Of a DNA stretch of 64,000 bases, positions 1-8,897 are shown one piece after another (positions within the stretch are counted from its first letter, which is position 1; each line of letters opens with the position of its first letter). Source of the DNA: Pseudobdellovibrionaceae bacterium. GTDB taxonomy: Bacteria > Bdellovibrionota > Bdellovibrionia > Bdellovibrionales > UBA1609. The notes beneath the pieces are model-generated. The model did not search any database. It was not told the origin of the DNA and worked only from the letters and a program-made list of their open reading frames with translations. The stretch is from contig JAMLIO010000006.1 of assembly GCA_023954155.1 (NCBI GenBank), positions 1 to 64,000 of the forward strand. Direction: 5' to 3'. A program made the translations under genes and the position numbers.

Positions 1-752
1 AGGCCTAGCACCTTGGGGGCTTGATCCTGCCAAGTGCCGAGGTTGATAAGGAGTTTTTGTGGTGACAGCTCAAAAGAATTTCTTTGGTGAGTGTGACCAC
101 AGATAAAAACATCTATGCCTGCTGCATGTTTACTTGCAGCATAGTTTTTAAGTTTATGCTCTGTTTGGTCTTCACGATCTTGAGAAGCCGTAGGCTTATA
201 CTTTGTGTTTTTAGAACTTTGTTTTGAAAAGTACGTTCCCACTCTGTTGATCACAAAATCTGGGATGATGTTTAATAATAAAAACCTCACCCACGCTTTT
301 CTTAAAAATTTTCTTAAGAATAAATAACCCGTATCTTCGGGGTCAAATAGATCCCCGTGTTCTAAACACACCTTAAAACCTGCTAACTCTCCTTGCCAGC
401 TGTCTTTGACGACTTGAAATCTCCAGCGTTTTGCAAAGTAAATATCCAAATGCAGGTCATGGTTGCCTTCAAAGAAAAACACCTCGCCCCCACGATCTTG
501 CAAAGATTTTAACTTTTGTAATAAAGGTTGCACTAGGGTTTTCACTGGAGAGGCTGTCCCCACCCAAAGATCAAAAACATCGCCTAAAAAAAATATCTTT
601 ACAGGCTGAGGCAAATGCAAGACTTCGTCCACAAAACCCTCCAGCCTTTGAATATGGTCTGGGTTCTGAGGTGAAAGATGCATATCTGATAAAAAAAAGG
701 CAACAAAGCTTTGGCTTTGTTGCTCTTTTAGGGTGGTTGATAAAATGTCCAT
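1..752 (-). CDS. lpxH: UDP-2,3-diacylglucosamine hydrolase-like metallophosphoesterase, 3' end cut by window edge
   Basis: The reading frame is open from the ATG at 752 to the window edge (250 codons), so the C-terminus is missing. It has the calcineurin-like phosphoesterase motifs in the expected order: SDMHLS (residues 22-27), GDVFDLW (57-63), GNHD (96-99), HGD (132-134) and GHTH (219-222), which bind two metals. The spacing and length fit LpxH, which removes UMP from UDP-diacylglucosamine in lipid A synthesis at the inner membrane face. Its ATG overlaps the ftsZ stop codon by one base (TAATG), so it is probably translationally coupled to ftsZ. The family is clear. The exact substrate is inferred, and a related diacylglucosamine or nucleotide phosphatase is possible. 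Confidence 0.8.
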   Translation of the reverse strand, partial: MDILSTTLKEQQSQSFVAFFLSDMHLSPQNPDHIQRLEGFVDEVLHLPQPVKIFFLGDVFDLWVGTASPVKTLVQPLLQKLKSLQDRGGEVFFFEGNHDLHLDIYFAKRWRFQVVKDSWQGELAGFKVCLEHGDLFDPEDTGYLFLRKFLRKAWVRFLLLNIIPDFVINRVGTYFSKQSSKNTKYKPTASQDREDQTEHKLKNYAASKHAAGIDVFICGHTHQRNSFELSPQKLLINLGTWQDQAPKVLG

Positions 753-2440
753 TAGTCTTTGTTGTTTTGTCTTTCTCTTAAGTAAGCAGGCACTTCGATA
801 GAGTTGCCAAAGTGTTTATTGTCTAAACCCTTTTCACCCATCTCTCTGGCTGTCTTCATGGCCATGTCTTCACTCATTCCGCTTTCACGAAGTCTTTTTA
901 TACGCTCTTGCTCTTCACGGAAAGCGCGGGCTTTCTCAAGTAAAGCTTCTCTGGGAAGAAGATCCATATTGGTGATTGGCTCTAAGCGTTCTGCCTTTTC
1001 AGAAGTCTGTGGAGGCATTGCACCAGCTGCTTCTGTGCGAGGCATGATCGGTTGCGCTTGCTGAGGAGCAGAGTGATACGCATCCTGTGCCATTTCTTTT
1101 TTAATCAAAGACTGCTGCTCATACCCACCTGTATTTTCTTCTTTCATAGATGGCGCAAAGTGAGGTTGAGGCATAGAGGGCTGTTGTGGCTCTTGGGGAC
1201 GCATTTCAGTTCTAGGAGCACTGACGGGCTCTTGATGATAAGAGCGTCCATAGCTGTTACTTTCCAAATTTTGTCTTAACATGTCCTGTGCACGATTCAG
1301 CATCTCTTGCGCCTGGGCATTCATATCATGATTTTGCATGGGCTGTTGCTGCTGTTGGGGTTGGTGGTGCATAGGTTGTTGTGGCTCTTGACGAGAAGAG
1401 TACTGTGACATCCCCACTGTGTAAGCAGGTTGCGAGTAACTGCGATTTACACTTCTTGTTGTAGGATAAATCGCATCTTGTGCTTCTTGATCAAAACCCG
1501 TGGCGATGACTGTCACACGAACTTCATCCCCCATTCTTTCATCAATCACAGCACCAAAAATGATCTCTGCATCTTCATGAGCGGCTTCAGTGATCAGTGT
1601 TGAGGCTTCGTTGACTTCCCATAGAGTCAGGGCAGGTCCACCCGTCACATTGATGATGATTCCTGTCGCACCTTCAATAGAAATATTCTCAAGAAGTGGC
1701 GAGCTGATTGCCGCTTTGGCTGCTTCTGTCGCTCTATTCTCGCCTGAAGCAAGACCAGAACCCATGATCGCCATACCTTTAGCAGACATGACTGTTCTGA
1801 TGTCTGCAAAGTCTAAGTTGATCAGACCACGGATATTGATCAAATCAGATATGCCTTTGACAGCTTGGTATAAAACCTCGTCGGCTTTTTTAAAAGTGTC
1901 CACTAATGGAGTGTTTTCGTTTGAAACCGCTAAAAGTTTTTGGTTAGGGATCACTATTAAAGTGTCCACATTTTCTTGCAATTCAGAGATCCCAAGATCA
2001 GCATGCTTGCGACGTTTTTTACCTTCAAATAGGAAAGGTTTAGTCACCACACCGATAGTCAGTGCACCTAGTTCTTTTGCAATTTTAGCCACTACTGGAG
2101 CACCACCAGTTCCTGTTCCACCGCCCATTCCAGCAGTGACAAAAACCATGTCCGCACCTTCGATCTGTTCTACGATTTGGTTGTAAGATTCAATAGCAGC
2201 ACGCTTTCCAATTTCTGGATTGGCACCTGCCCCTAAGCCCTTTGTCAATTCAGCACCCAATCTGATTTTTCCATCGGCTTTGTTGGCTGTTAAGGCCTGA
2301 ATATCAGTATTGGCCACGATGAATTCTACACCGTTTAAGCCATTTTCGATCATGGTTTGGACTGCGTTACTTCCGCCGCCGCCAACACCACACACTTTTA
2401 TTGAAGCGCCTATATTTGGACTTTCTTCGATTTCAAACAT
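752..2440 (-). CDS. ftsZ: cell division protein FtsZ
   Basis: Tubulin-like GTPase that polymerises into the Z ring at midcell. The GTP-binding signature GGGTGTGG lies at residues 106-113, and the globular N-terminal and GTPase-activating domains end near residue 318. At 562 residues it is far longer than typical FtsZ (about 380-400). The extra length is a Gln/Pro/Met-rich linker (about 320-545) that should be disordered. The C-terminal peptide IEVPAYLRE (about 547-555) matches the conserved tail that binds FtsA. It lies 18 bases after ftsA and overlaps the LpxH-like gene by one base, in the usual ftsQ-ftsA-ftsZ order at the end of the dcw cluster. The long linker is the only oddity. Confidence 0.98.
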   Translation of the reverse strand: MFEIEESPNIGASIKVCGVGGGGSNAVQTMIENGLNGVEFIVANTDIQALTANKADGKIRLGAELTKGLGAGANPEIGKRAAIESYNQIVEQIEGADMVFVTAGMGGGTGTGGAPVVAKIAKELGALTIGVVTKPFLFEGKKRRKHADLGISELQENVDTLIVIPNQKLLAVSNENTPLVDTFKKADEVLYQAVKGISDLINIRGLINLDFADIRTVMSAKGMAIMGSGLASGENRATEAAKAAISSPLLENISIEGATGIIINVTGGPALTLWEVNEASTLITEAAHEDAEIIFGAVIDERMGDEVRVTVIATGFDQEAQDAIYPTTRSVNRSYSQPAYTVGMSQYSSRQEPQQPMHHQPQQQQQPMQNHDMNAQAQEMLNRAQDMLRQNLESNSYGRSYHQEPVSAPRTEMRPQEPQQPSMPQPHFAPSMKEENTGGYEQQSLIKKEMAQDAYHSAPQQAQPIMPRTEAAGAMPPQTSEKAERLEPITNMDLLPREALLEKARAFREEQERIKRLRESGMSEDMAMKTAREMGEKGLDNKHFGNSIEVPAYLRERQNNKD

Positions 2441-2458
2441 AAAACCCCCGCTCTTTGT

Positions 2459-3715
2459 TTAACTAAAGAGATCTCTAATTTGTTTAGCAAAATTCATAAA
2501 TGATCCTCCAGAAGTTGCCGAAGCACTGCTGGAGTTTTTTCTTTGAGCAATTTCTTTTTTGTCCAATTGCTCGTACCCATACAGCAATAACCCTACTGCT
2601 GCTGACATTTCAGAGGTACAAATCGTCTCTTTGATACTAGAGTTGATATTTGGAATACCTCTGCGAATAGGCAAATCATAGTGATACTTACCTAGTTCCA
2701 CAAAACCTTTAAGCTGACTGCCTCCACCTGTGAGCACCACACCTGCGTTCATCTTACGAGTCAGTCCGCAGTGATCCAAATGGTCAAAAAGAATTTTAAA
2801 CGCCTCTTCGGCTCTAGGCTCAACAATTTCACATAAGTTACGACGAGAGATGGTTCTTAGAGAACCGTCGCCCACACCTGGAACTTCAAAAGTCTCTTCG
2901 AGCTCGGAAGATTGTGGCAAACAGTGACCGAATTCTTTTTTGATCTTTTCAGCCTCTACAGGAGAAGTTCTTAAACCAATAGAAATATCTTGTGTAAAAT
3001 GTTGACCACCGATCGGAAGAGACGCCGTGTGAATTACAGCCCCGTCTTTGTAGCAAATAAGATCTGTTGTCCCACCACCAATGTCAGCCAAACACACGCC
3101 TAATTCTTTTTCATCTTCAGAGAGAATCGCTATAGAAGAAGCCAATTGCTGTAGAACAAAGCCACTACACTTTAAACCAGCAGACTCGATACACTTAAGC
3201 GCATTAGGAAAATACGTACGCGCTCCAGAGATGATATGAACAAGAACTTCCATACGCAAACCTTGAATCCCAATGGGATTGCGAATTCCACCTTGTCCAT
3301 CAATGATAAATTCTTTGGGGACCACGTGAATGATCTGCTGATCGTCAGCAAGCACAATGGCTTTGGCCGTCTTGATCGCACGTTCGTAATCTTGTTTTGA
3401 AACTTCTTTGTTTTCAATCGCGACCATCCCATGGGAATCGCGAGAGCGCACATGCAATCCACCACAACTCACCCATGCTGAATTGATAAAATGTCCCGAG
3501 TTGAGTTCTGCTTCTTTGCGCGCCTTTTTGATGGCTTCAGTTGTTTTGGTGATGTCTACGATAGCACCTTGGCGAACACCTTGGTGCGCCACTTTACCAA
3601 AGCCCACAACCTTTAACCCATCATGTACAATTTCTGCGACGATGGCTGTGACATGCGTAGACCCGATATCTAATCCACACACAATTGTTTTATTATTTGA
3701 GATCAAACTTTCCAT
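2459..3715 (-). CDS. ftsA: cell division protein FtsA
   Basis: Actin-like ATPase that tethers FtsZ to the membrane. It starts with the phosphate-binding loop CGLDIGSTHVTA (about 13-24), followed by an SHS2-type insertion. The second phosphate loop LADIGGGTTDL is near residue 208, and the adenosine motif GVVLTGGGSQLKG is near 325. The C-terminus, MNFAKQIRDLFS, is an amphipathic helix, which matches the membrane-targeting helix of FtsA. The length (418) is normal. It sits between ftsQ and ftsZ. A 140-base gap upstream contains an A/T-rich inverted repeat (listed separately), so ftsA-ftsZ may have its own transcription signal. Confidence 0.97.
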   Translation of the reverse strand: MESLISNNKTIVCGLDIGSTHVTAIVAEIVHDGLKVVGFGKVAHQGVRQGAIVDITKTTEAIKKARKEAELNSGHFINSAWVSCGGLHVRSRDSHGMVAIENKEVSKQDYERAIKTAKAIVLADDQQIIHVVPKEFIIDGQGGIRNPIGIQGLRMEVLVHIISGARTYFPNALKCIESAGLKCSGFVLQQLASSIAILSEDEKELGVCLADIGGGTTDLICYKDGAVIHTASLPIGGQHFTQDISIGLRTSPVEAEKIKKEFGHCLPQSSELEETFEVPGVGDGSLRTISRRNLCEIVEPRAEEAFKILFDHLDHCGLTRKMNAGVVLTGGGSQLKGFVELGKYHYDLPIRRGIPNINSSIKETICTSEMSAAVGLLLYGYEQLDKKEIAQRKNSSSASATSGGSFMNFAKQIRDLFS

Positions 3716-3740
3716 AAATCACGCTGCCCTATCTTGATGT

Positions 3741-3783
3741 CACAAAAAAGCACTTGAGAGAAAAATATAAAAACTTTTTTGTG
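3741..3783 (-). other. A/T-rich inverted repeat between ftsQ and ftsA
   Basis: CACAAAAAAG at 3741-3750 is the exact reverse complement of CTTTTTTGTG at 3774-3783, with a 23-base A-rich loop. On the transcribed minus strand the hairpin lies 26 bases upstream of the ftsA start. It could be a weak attenuator or a protein site. The A/T bias makes chance likely enough that no function is claimed. Confidence 0.3.
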
Positions 3784-3855
3784 GGCCTAAATGCCCTCAA
3801 TCATTAGGTTAAAAAGTATTACGCGTACAGACAAGCTTTTATTTTTATTTTTCTA

Positions 3856-4596
3856 CTATAACGCAGATGTGCTTTTTTTCGTGGGGCGAACAAGAATTTT
3901 ATTTTTGAATTGCGAATCTACAAATTCAACTTCAATTTTTCTCATCTCAAGATACTTAAACACTTCACTCACTCTTTGAAATTGTGAAGAAAAATTATCA
4001 TCCGCAAGATAGACTTTGTAACCTGGAGAAAAAATAAAATACAAACCTCTTTTATCAACAGAAACCTCTGACACCTGTTTAAGCGTCAAAAAATTTTCAG
4101 AATTTTCCAGAGCAGCAAAAATTTTAAAGGCTTTTTGCTTAAGTTTTGTCTCTTCAAGTACTTTTTTTGAACTAATAATAGGCAAGTCTAAAGTCTGGTT
4201 TTGCGTGATGGTTTTTAAAACCTCACCTTCGGAATTGAGCAAAGACCATTTCCCGTTTTCAAATAACATTGCCTTCACTTCAGACACTGTGGATTCAATT
4301 CTTACAGGCTCCTGCAAACTCCATCTGATATTTACGTTTTGAATGAAGGGCAAGGACTTAAGTTGCTTAAGTTGTTGGCGATATCCGTTTAGAAACCAAA
4401 GAGCACTTGCTTGAGAATTAAGCTCTTCCACTAATTTTTCATACTCTTGCTTTTGTGACTCGCCTAAAGTCCAACTTGCATTTTCAAGCAAATGATACTG
4501 GGGCCTGTGCATGGACTGGTTTTTGGCTTCCACAAAAAGCAGTGCAAAAATAAAAAGCAAAACTAGACCTAAAAAATTATATTTAAGGATTTTCAT
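3856..4596 (-). CDS. ftsQ: FtsQ/DivIB-like division protein
   Basis: A 246-residue bitopic protein with a short cytoplasmic N-terminus, one membrane helix (about 8-23) and a periplasmic domain. The region 75-120 (PFIQNVNIRWSL...RIESTVSEVKA, then a WSLLNSEGEVL strand) resembles the FtsQ beta domain that follows POTRA. The protein links FtsA/FtsI with FtsL/FtsB in the divisome. Sequence conservation is low, so the call rests on topology, size and position between ddl and ftsA. The start codon lies within the end of ddl (14-base overlap), implying coupled translation. The POTRA region is short and poorly recognisable. Confidence 0.8.
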   Translation of the reverse strand: MKILKYNFLGLVLLFIFALLFVEAKNQSMHRPQYHLLENASWTLGESQKQEYEKLVEELNSQASALWFLNGYRQQLKQLKSLPFIQNVNIRWSLQEPVRIESTVSEVKAMLFENGKWSLLNSEGEVLKTITQNQTLDLPIISSKKVLEETKLKQKAFKIFAALENSENFLTLKQVSEVSVDKRGLYFIFSPGYKVYLADDNFSSQFQRVSEVFKYLEMRKIEVEFVDSQFKNKILVRPTKKSTSAL

Positions 4597-5488
4597 AGTC
4601 CAATGTCGCCCTTTCCACCAACAGCTTTATGATATCAGAAAATTCATAGCCTTCATATTTAGCTGCCTTTGGTAAAAGAGATGTGGGCGTTAGTCCAGGC
4701 AAAGTGTTCACTTCTAAGGCATAAGCTTCACCCTCAGCTGTGCACATAAAATCAACACGCGCGTACACCTTAAGGTCCATTTTCTTAAAAATCGTCTCAG
4801 ACCAAGCTTTGCACTTTTGCTTTAACTCTTCAGGCACAGGAGCAGGGATCAGATAATCCGTCTTTCCTGCCGTGTACTTATTTGTGTAATCATAAAAGCC
4901 TTCTTTAGGGCGAATCAAAATCGGCTCAAGAGCCTTGCCATCAAAAACACCCACCGTAAAGTCTTCGCCTTGAATGAAGTCCTCCACAATCACATCAGAG
5001 TTTTGCTTGAGGGCCTCTTGTAAATTTTTAGAATACTCTTCATGAGTACTGCACTTCATCACTCCGACACTTGAACCATCACGGTTAGGTTTAATGATCA
5101 CGGGATATCTCGATGGCTTTGGTGCGGTCGTCTGACCCGCGCGAGTCACAACGAAACTTTCCATCACAGGAATATCACACTGCCTAAAGATTTCTTTGGA
5201 CTTCTGTTTGTTAAAGGCCAAAGCCGAAGCCAATAAACCACTTCCTGTATAAGGAAGACCAATGTATTCACATAAACCTTGGATGACACCGTCCTCACCT
5301 TTTTGTCCGTGCAAAGCAATAAAGCAACAACGAAATTTTTCTGATCTTAAATTATTATAAAGATTTTCGTCAGCTTCAAAGACCTTAAACTCATAACCTA
5401 ATTTTTGCATGGCCTCTTGAACGGCTTTAGATGAACTGCGGCTGACTGCGGCTTCAGAATTTGATCCGCCTTGAACGATGGCAATCAT
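4583..5488 (-). CDS. ddl: D-alanine--D-alanine ligase
   Basis: ATP-grasp ligase that joins two D-alanines for the peptidoglycan stem peptide, in the cytoplasm. The N-terminus MIAIVQGGSNSEAAVS matches the GG(R/S)S(A/S)E signature. LHGQKGEDGVIQG (about 60-72), PVIIKPNRDGSSVGV (about 130-144) and the metal-binding EVNTLPGLTP near 265 are all present. I chose the ATG at 5488 rather than the in-frame start at 5512, because GAGGAG lies 6 bases before it and it begins at the family's conserved strand. This leaves 11 bases after murB. The 3' end overlaps ftsQ. Confidence 0.95.
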   Translation of the reverse strand: MIAIVQGGSNSEAAVSRSSSKAVQEAMQKLGYEFKVFEADENLYNNLRSEKFRCCFIALHGQKGEDGVIQGLCEYIGLPYTGSGLLASALAFNKQKSKEIFRQCDIPVMESFVVTRAGQTTAPKPSRYPVIIKPNRDGSSVGVMKCSTHEEYSKNLQEALKQNSDVIVEDFIQGEDFTVGVFDGKALEPILIRPKEGFYDYTNKYTAGKTDYLIPAPVPEELKQKCKAWSETIFKKMDLKVYARVDFMCTAEGEAYALEVNTLPGLTPTSLLPKAAKYEGYEFSDIIKLLVERATLDYENP

Positions 5489-5499
5489 GATGGACTCCT

Positions 5500-6417
5500 C
5501 TAATGGGACCACTCTCCCATGTAAACCACTTCAGTATGCAGCTTTACATTGTATTTTTCAAAGACTTTGCTTTGAACATGGCTAATGACTTGATGAATGT
5601 CACTGGCTGTGGCTTGTCCTGTATTCACAATAAAGTTGGCGTGTTTATTTGAAACTTGAGCACCCCCAACTGAAAATCCTTTAAGACCACAAGACTCAAT
5701 CAAAGCTCCTGACTTATGCCCCTCGGGATTTACAAACACTGATCCACAACTGGGTTTGTCCAGAGGTTGCTTGAGCCTTCTTAGATCAATGGCCTGCTTT
5801 ACGATAGCGGCAATATCGGGGTTGGGGTGCATAGGCCAAGAAACAATAGCCGAAAACACAAACCCTGGTTGCCAACCATGAGAGTGCCTATAACTCCATT
5901 GCAATTCGTCCTGCTTATAAGTGACCAGATCAAAGTTACAGGTCTCGCCCTCTGTCTTCCATTTTAAAACCTGAACACTTTCAATGATCTCGCAGAACTC
6001 TCGGGGTTGAATACTTTCCCCCACTCCTGCATTCATCACCACACCCCCACCGATGTCTCCAGGAATTCCTGAAAGAAACAGAGCGGGGTCGAGGTTGTAC
6101 TTTAAAAACAAACGCATCAATTTATATTTTAAAACCCCTGTCTGACATTGCACGCGTAAGGCTTGATCTTCAGATAAAATTTGTAGCTCCTGTAAACGTC
6201 GGGTCGAGAGCACTAAACCCCGCACCCCCTTGTCACTAACCAGAACATTGGAGCCTTGACCTAAAATAGTAATGGGGAGCTTCTGATTCTTAGCCCAAGC
6301 GATGGACTCTTTCACTTCATCTAAATTTGCTGGAGAAGCAAAATGATCGGCAACACCACCCACTTTCCATGTGGTGAAGCGTTTCAGTTCCACATCATTT
6401 TGGATCAAAGAAGTCAT
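5500..6417 (-). CDS. murB: UDP-N-acetylenolpyruvoylglucosamine reductase MurB
   Basis: FAD enzyme that reduces the enolpyruvyl group to make UDP-MurNAc. FAD-binding motifs are visible: TTWKVGGVADHF (15-26), LGQGSNVLVSD (about 53-63) and GIPGDIGGGVVMNAG (about 117-131). The catalytic serine region PSCGSVFVNP and the C-terminal GLKGFSVGGAQVSNKHANF follow. The length of 305 fits the shorter type IIb MurB rather than the long type I form. The start overlaps the murC stop by four bases (ATGA), so translation is coupled, and ddl follows. Confidence 0.96.
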   Translation of the reverse strand: MTSLIQNDVELKRFTTWKVGGVADHFASPANLDEVKESIAWAKNQKLPITILGQGSNVLVSDKGVRGLVLSTRRLQELQILSEDQALRVQCQTGVLKYKLMRLFLKYNLDPALFLSGIPGDIGGGVVMNAGVGESIQPREFCEIIESVQVLKWKTEGETCNFDLVTYKQDELQWSYRHSHGWQPGFVFSAIVSWPMHPNPDIAAIVKQAIDLRRLKQPLDKPSCGSVFVNPEGHKSGALIESCGLKGFSVGGAQVSNKHANFIVNTGQATASDIHQVISHVQSKVFEKYNVKLHTEVVYMGEWSH

Positions 6418-7772
6418 TTGAGGGGCTCGTTAAGCATTGCCGTCAGATGATTGATATTGCCCGCTCCCATTATTAACACGACATCATTTTTTTGAATCTG
6501 GTCTTTTAAAGATTCTGCCACTTGCGCTAAATCTCCCACCAAATGTTTGGCGTTAGGGTGATAAAGTTCTGTGGCCAAAGTTTCAGAGCTGATCCCTTCA
6601 ATGGGGGCTTCCCCCGCAGGATACAGGTCCGTAAAATACACAACATCTGAAAGATCAAAACAATTTAAAAACTGATCCCAACATGACTGCACTCTAGAGT
6701 ATCTGTGGGGTTGGAAGACCGACACAATTCGACGGCTAGAATATCTTTCCTTAGCTGCCTTAAGAACTTGGGCCACAGCTGTCGGGTGATGAGCGTAATC
6801 GTCGATAAAAATAATATTGTCTTTGTTCTCTGCTCCCAGTTGAAATCGACGGCCTACACCTGAGAACTGTTCAAGACCTTTTACGGCTTGATCAAAGGTA
6901 AGACCTACACCTTCTATGACGGCAATGAGTGCGGCTAAAGAATTTAAAGCATTGTGACTGCCTGGAACGGGACACACAAACTGTCCTAACTTTTCTTTGC
7001 CTTTGTAAACTTCGTACTGCTCATCACCAAGTGAGGTCAACCAATAGTCCATCTCTTCATAAAAACCGTAGGTGATCGTGGGTTTAGAAAAACCTTTTAA
7101 CAGATCCACAAGATCATAATCATCACCACAGTAAATCAACAGTCCATAAAAAGGCACCTTCTCTGCAAAGTTACGATAGGCCTCTTTAAGAGCGTTGTAA
7201 CTGCCAAAGTGATCCAAATGATCGTTGTCGATATTGGTGATGATAGCAATTTCTGGTGAAAGCTTATCAAAAGATCCATCGCTTTCATCGGCCTCAGCGA
7301 TCAACCACTGTCCTGCCCCAAGCTTAGCGTTGCTATTGAGCTGCTTGAGCACCCCACCCACAATCACTGTAGGGTCCACATCGGTGGCCATCATGGAGGC
7401 CGCAATCAAACTGGTTGTCGTTGTCTTGCCATGAGTGCCCGCAACAGCAATGCCCCTTTTAAGGCGCATCAGTTCAGCTAAAGCTTCTGCCCTACGGATC
7501 AAAGGAATTTTATTTTCTAGAGCATAAATGTACTCAGGATTGTCTTTAGGAATGGCACTGGAGTACACCACTACATCAGCGTCTGCGACATTTTTGGCAG
7601 AATGGCCAATATAGATTTTGACTCCTGCACTTTGTAGATATTCGGTGCGGGCACTCTCTTTGACATCACTGCCTGAAACCGTTGCACCTAGGCTAGCTAA
7701 AATTTCTGCCAGCCCACTCATGCCGATCCCGCCGACACCTATAAAATGAAATCTATTTGTGCTTATATCCAA
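6414..7772 (-). CDS. murC: UDP-N-acetylmuramate--L-alanine ligase MurC
   Basis: Adds L-Ala to UDP-MurNAc, the first stem peptide residue. The Rossmann-type N-domain motif HFIGVGGIGMSGLAE (9-23) identifies MurC among Mur ligases. The P-loop GTHGKTTTTSL lies at about 112-122, the metal/substrate part DESDGSF is near 160, and DYAHHPTA is near 326. The start is TTG, with GGGAG 8 bases upstream. The length of 452 is normal. It follows murG by 12 bases and overlaps murB by four. Confidence 0.97.
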   Translation of the reverse strand: MDISTNRFHFIGVGGIGMSGLAEILASLGATVSGSDVKESARTEYLQSAGVKIYIGHSAKNVADADVVVYSSAIPKDNPEYIYALENKIPLIRRAEALAELMRLKRGIAVAGTHGKTTTTSLIAASMMATDVDPTVIVGGVLKQLNSNAKLGAGQWLIAEADESDGSFDKLSPEIAIITNIDNDHLDHFGSYNALKEAYRNFAEKVPFYGLLIYCGDDYDLVDLLKGFSKPTITYGFYEEMDYWLTSLGDEQYEVYKGKEKLGQFVCPVPGSHNALNSLAALIAVIEGVGLTFDQAVKGLEQFSGVGRRFQLGAENKDNIIFIDDYAHHPTAVAQVLKAAKERYSSRRIVSVFQPHRYSRVQSCWDQFLNCFDLSDVVYFTDLYPAGEAPIEGISSETLATELYHPNAKHLVGDLAQVAESLKDQIQKNDVVLIMGAGNINHLTAMLNEPLK

Positions 7773-7784
7773 ATCAGCTCTCCC

Positions 7785-8873
7785 TTAGGCTTTCACCATA
7801 GTATCCACAATAGCTTGCGTAGCTCCAGACTTAAAGAAATCTAGCATGTTTTTTTGCATTTCGGCATTTTGTGACACACTTCGGTTGAGATATTGGCGCA
7901 AAAACTCAGAAAGGCGTTCTTCGTTAAAATCACTCTCAAGGATCATATCTGCGGCCTTCTTCTCCCAAAGAGTCTCGGCGTTCTTACGCTGATGATCATC
8001 TGAAGCTCTAGGGAAGGGCACAAACAAGCAATGGGCTCCAAGAGCTGACAGCTCCGCAATCGCTCCTGCTCCAGAGCGACTTAAAATCAAATCGGCCTGA
8101 AGATAGTAGTCTACAATGGGATCTAAAAAAGGCAGAATCCTTAAATTCTGGGGCCAAGTTTTGCCTTCAAAATCAGCATAGTTTTTGGCTCCTGTCTGTA
8201 AGGTGAACTCTATCTCAGGGTACTGGCTGCTGACTTCAGGAATCACTTTATTAAAAACCGCAGCTCCTTGGCTCCCCCCAAAGACTAAAACTTTAAGAGG
8301 CCGAGAAGACGCGGCAGGTGGGCTGACAGAGTTTTTTTTGTTTTGGTGCAGCTCTTCAAACTCTTTTCGGACGGGATAGCCCAAACACTTGGTCTTATGA
8401 GGAGGAAAAAACTTTTGGCTCACCTCAAACACCACAAAACAATGCTTCACGAATTTTGCTAAAATCTTGTTGGTGATTCCTGGCTCCACATTGGCTTCCC
8501 AAATGGCCGTTTTGATTCTAAGCAGACTGGCCACAAGCACTAAGGGCCCTGAAGCATAACCTCCCACACCTAAGACAAAAGAGGGTCGAAACTTTAATAT
8601 GATCCATAGGGCCTGAGCAAAAACCACGGGCATCAACAATAGAGTTTTCAGCTGTTTGACTCGCCCCACACTGGAGTGGAGCTGACCCACAGCAAGCATG
8701 TGCAACTTGTAACCGTGCTTTGGAATGATGTTCTTTTCTAGCCCCCGACGGCTCCCGACAAATTCAATACGACTTTGTGGAAATTGGTCCTCGATACGTT
8801 TGGCAATGGCCAAGGCAGGGTAAATATGTCCCCCCGTGCCTCCGCCCGCCAATAAAACTTTTATGGCTTTCAC
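7785..8873 (-). CDS. murG: MurG, lipid II-forming N-acetylglucosaminyltransferase
   Basis: GT28 glycosyltransferase that adds GlcNAc to lipid I at the inner leaflet of the inner membrane. The N-terminal G-loop LLAGGGTGGHIYPALAIA (7-24) is diagnostic. The second G-loop VFGGSQGAAVFN is near 197, and the UDP-GlcNAc region LSRSGAGAIAELSALG is near 265. The start is GTG. A proline/serine-rich stretch near 170-180 (VSPPAASSRP) lies at the inter-domain junction and looks like a lineage-specific linker. It sits between ftsW and murC, as in most dcw clusters. Confidence 0.96.
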   Translation of the reverse strand: MKAIKVLLAGGGTGGHIYPALAIAKRIEDQFPQSRIEFVGSRRGLEKNIIPKHGYKLHMLAVGQLHSSVGRVKQLKTLLLMPVVFAQALWIILKFRPSFVLGVGGYASGPLVLVASLLRIKTAIWEANVEPGITNKILAKFVKHCFVVFEVSQKFFPPHKTKCLGYPVRKEFEELHQNKKNSVSPPAASSRPLKVLVFGGSQGAAVFNKVIPEVSSQYPEIEFTLQTGAKNYADFEGKTWPQNLRILPFLDPIVDYYLQADLILSRSGAGAIAELSALGAHCLFVPFPRASDDHQRKNAETLWEKKAADMILESDFNEERLSEFLRQYLNRSVSQNAEMQKNMLDFFKSGATQAIVDTMVKA

Positions 8874-8897
8874 TGGTGTTGTCCTATGTGTGAGCAG

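Noticed and set aside
431-781. 116-codon plus-strand frame
   Set aside because: It lies opposite the LpxH-like gene, whose metal motifs show that the minus strand is coding.
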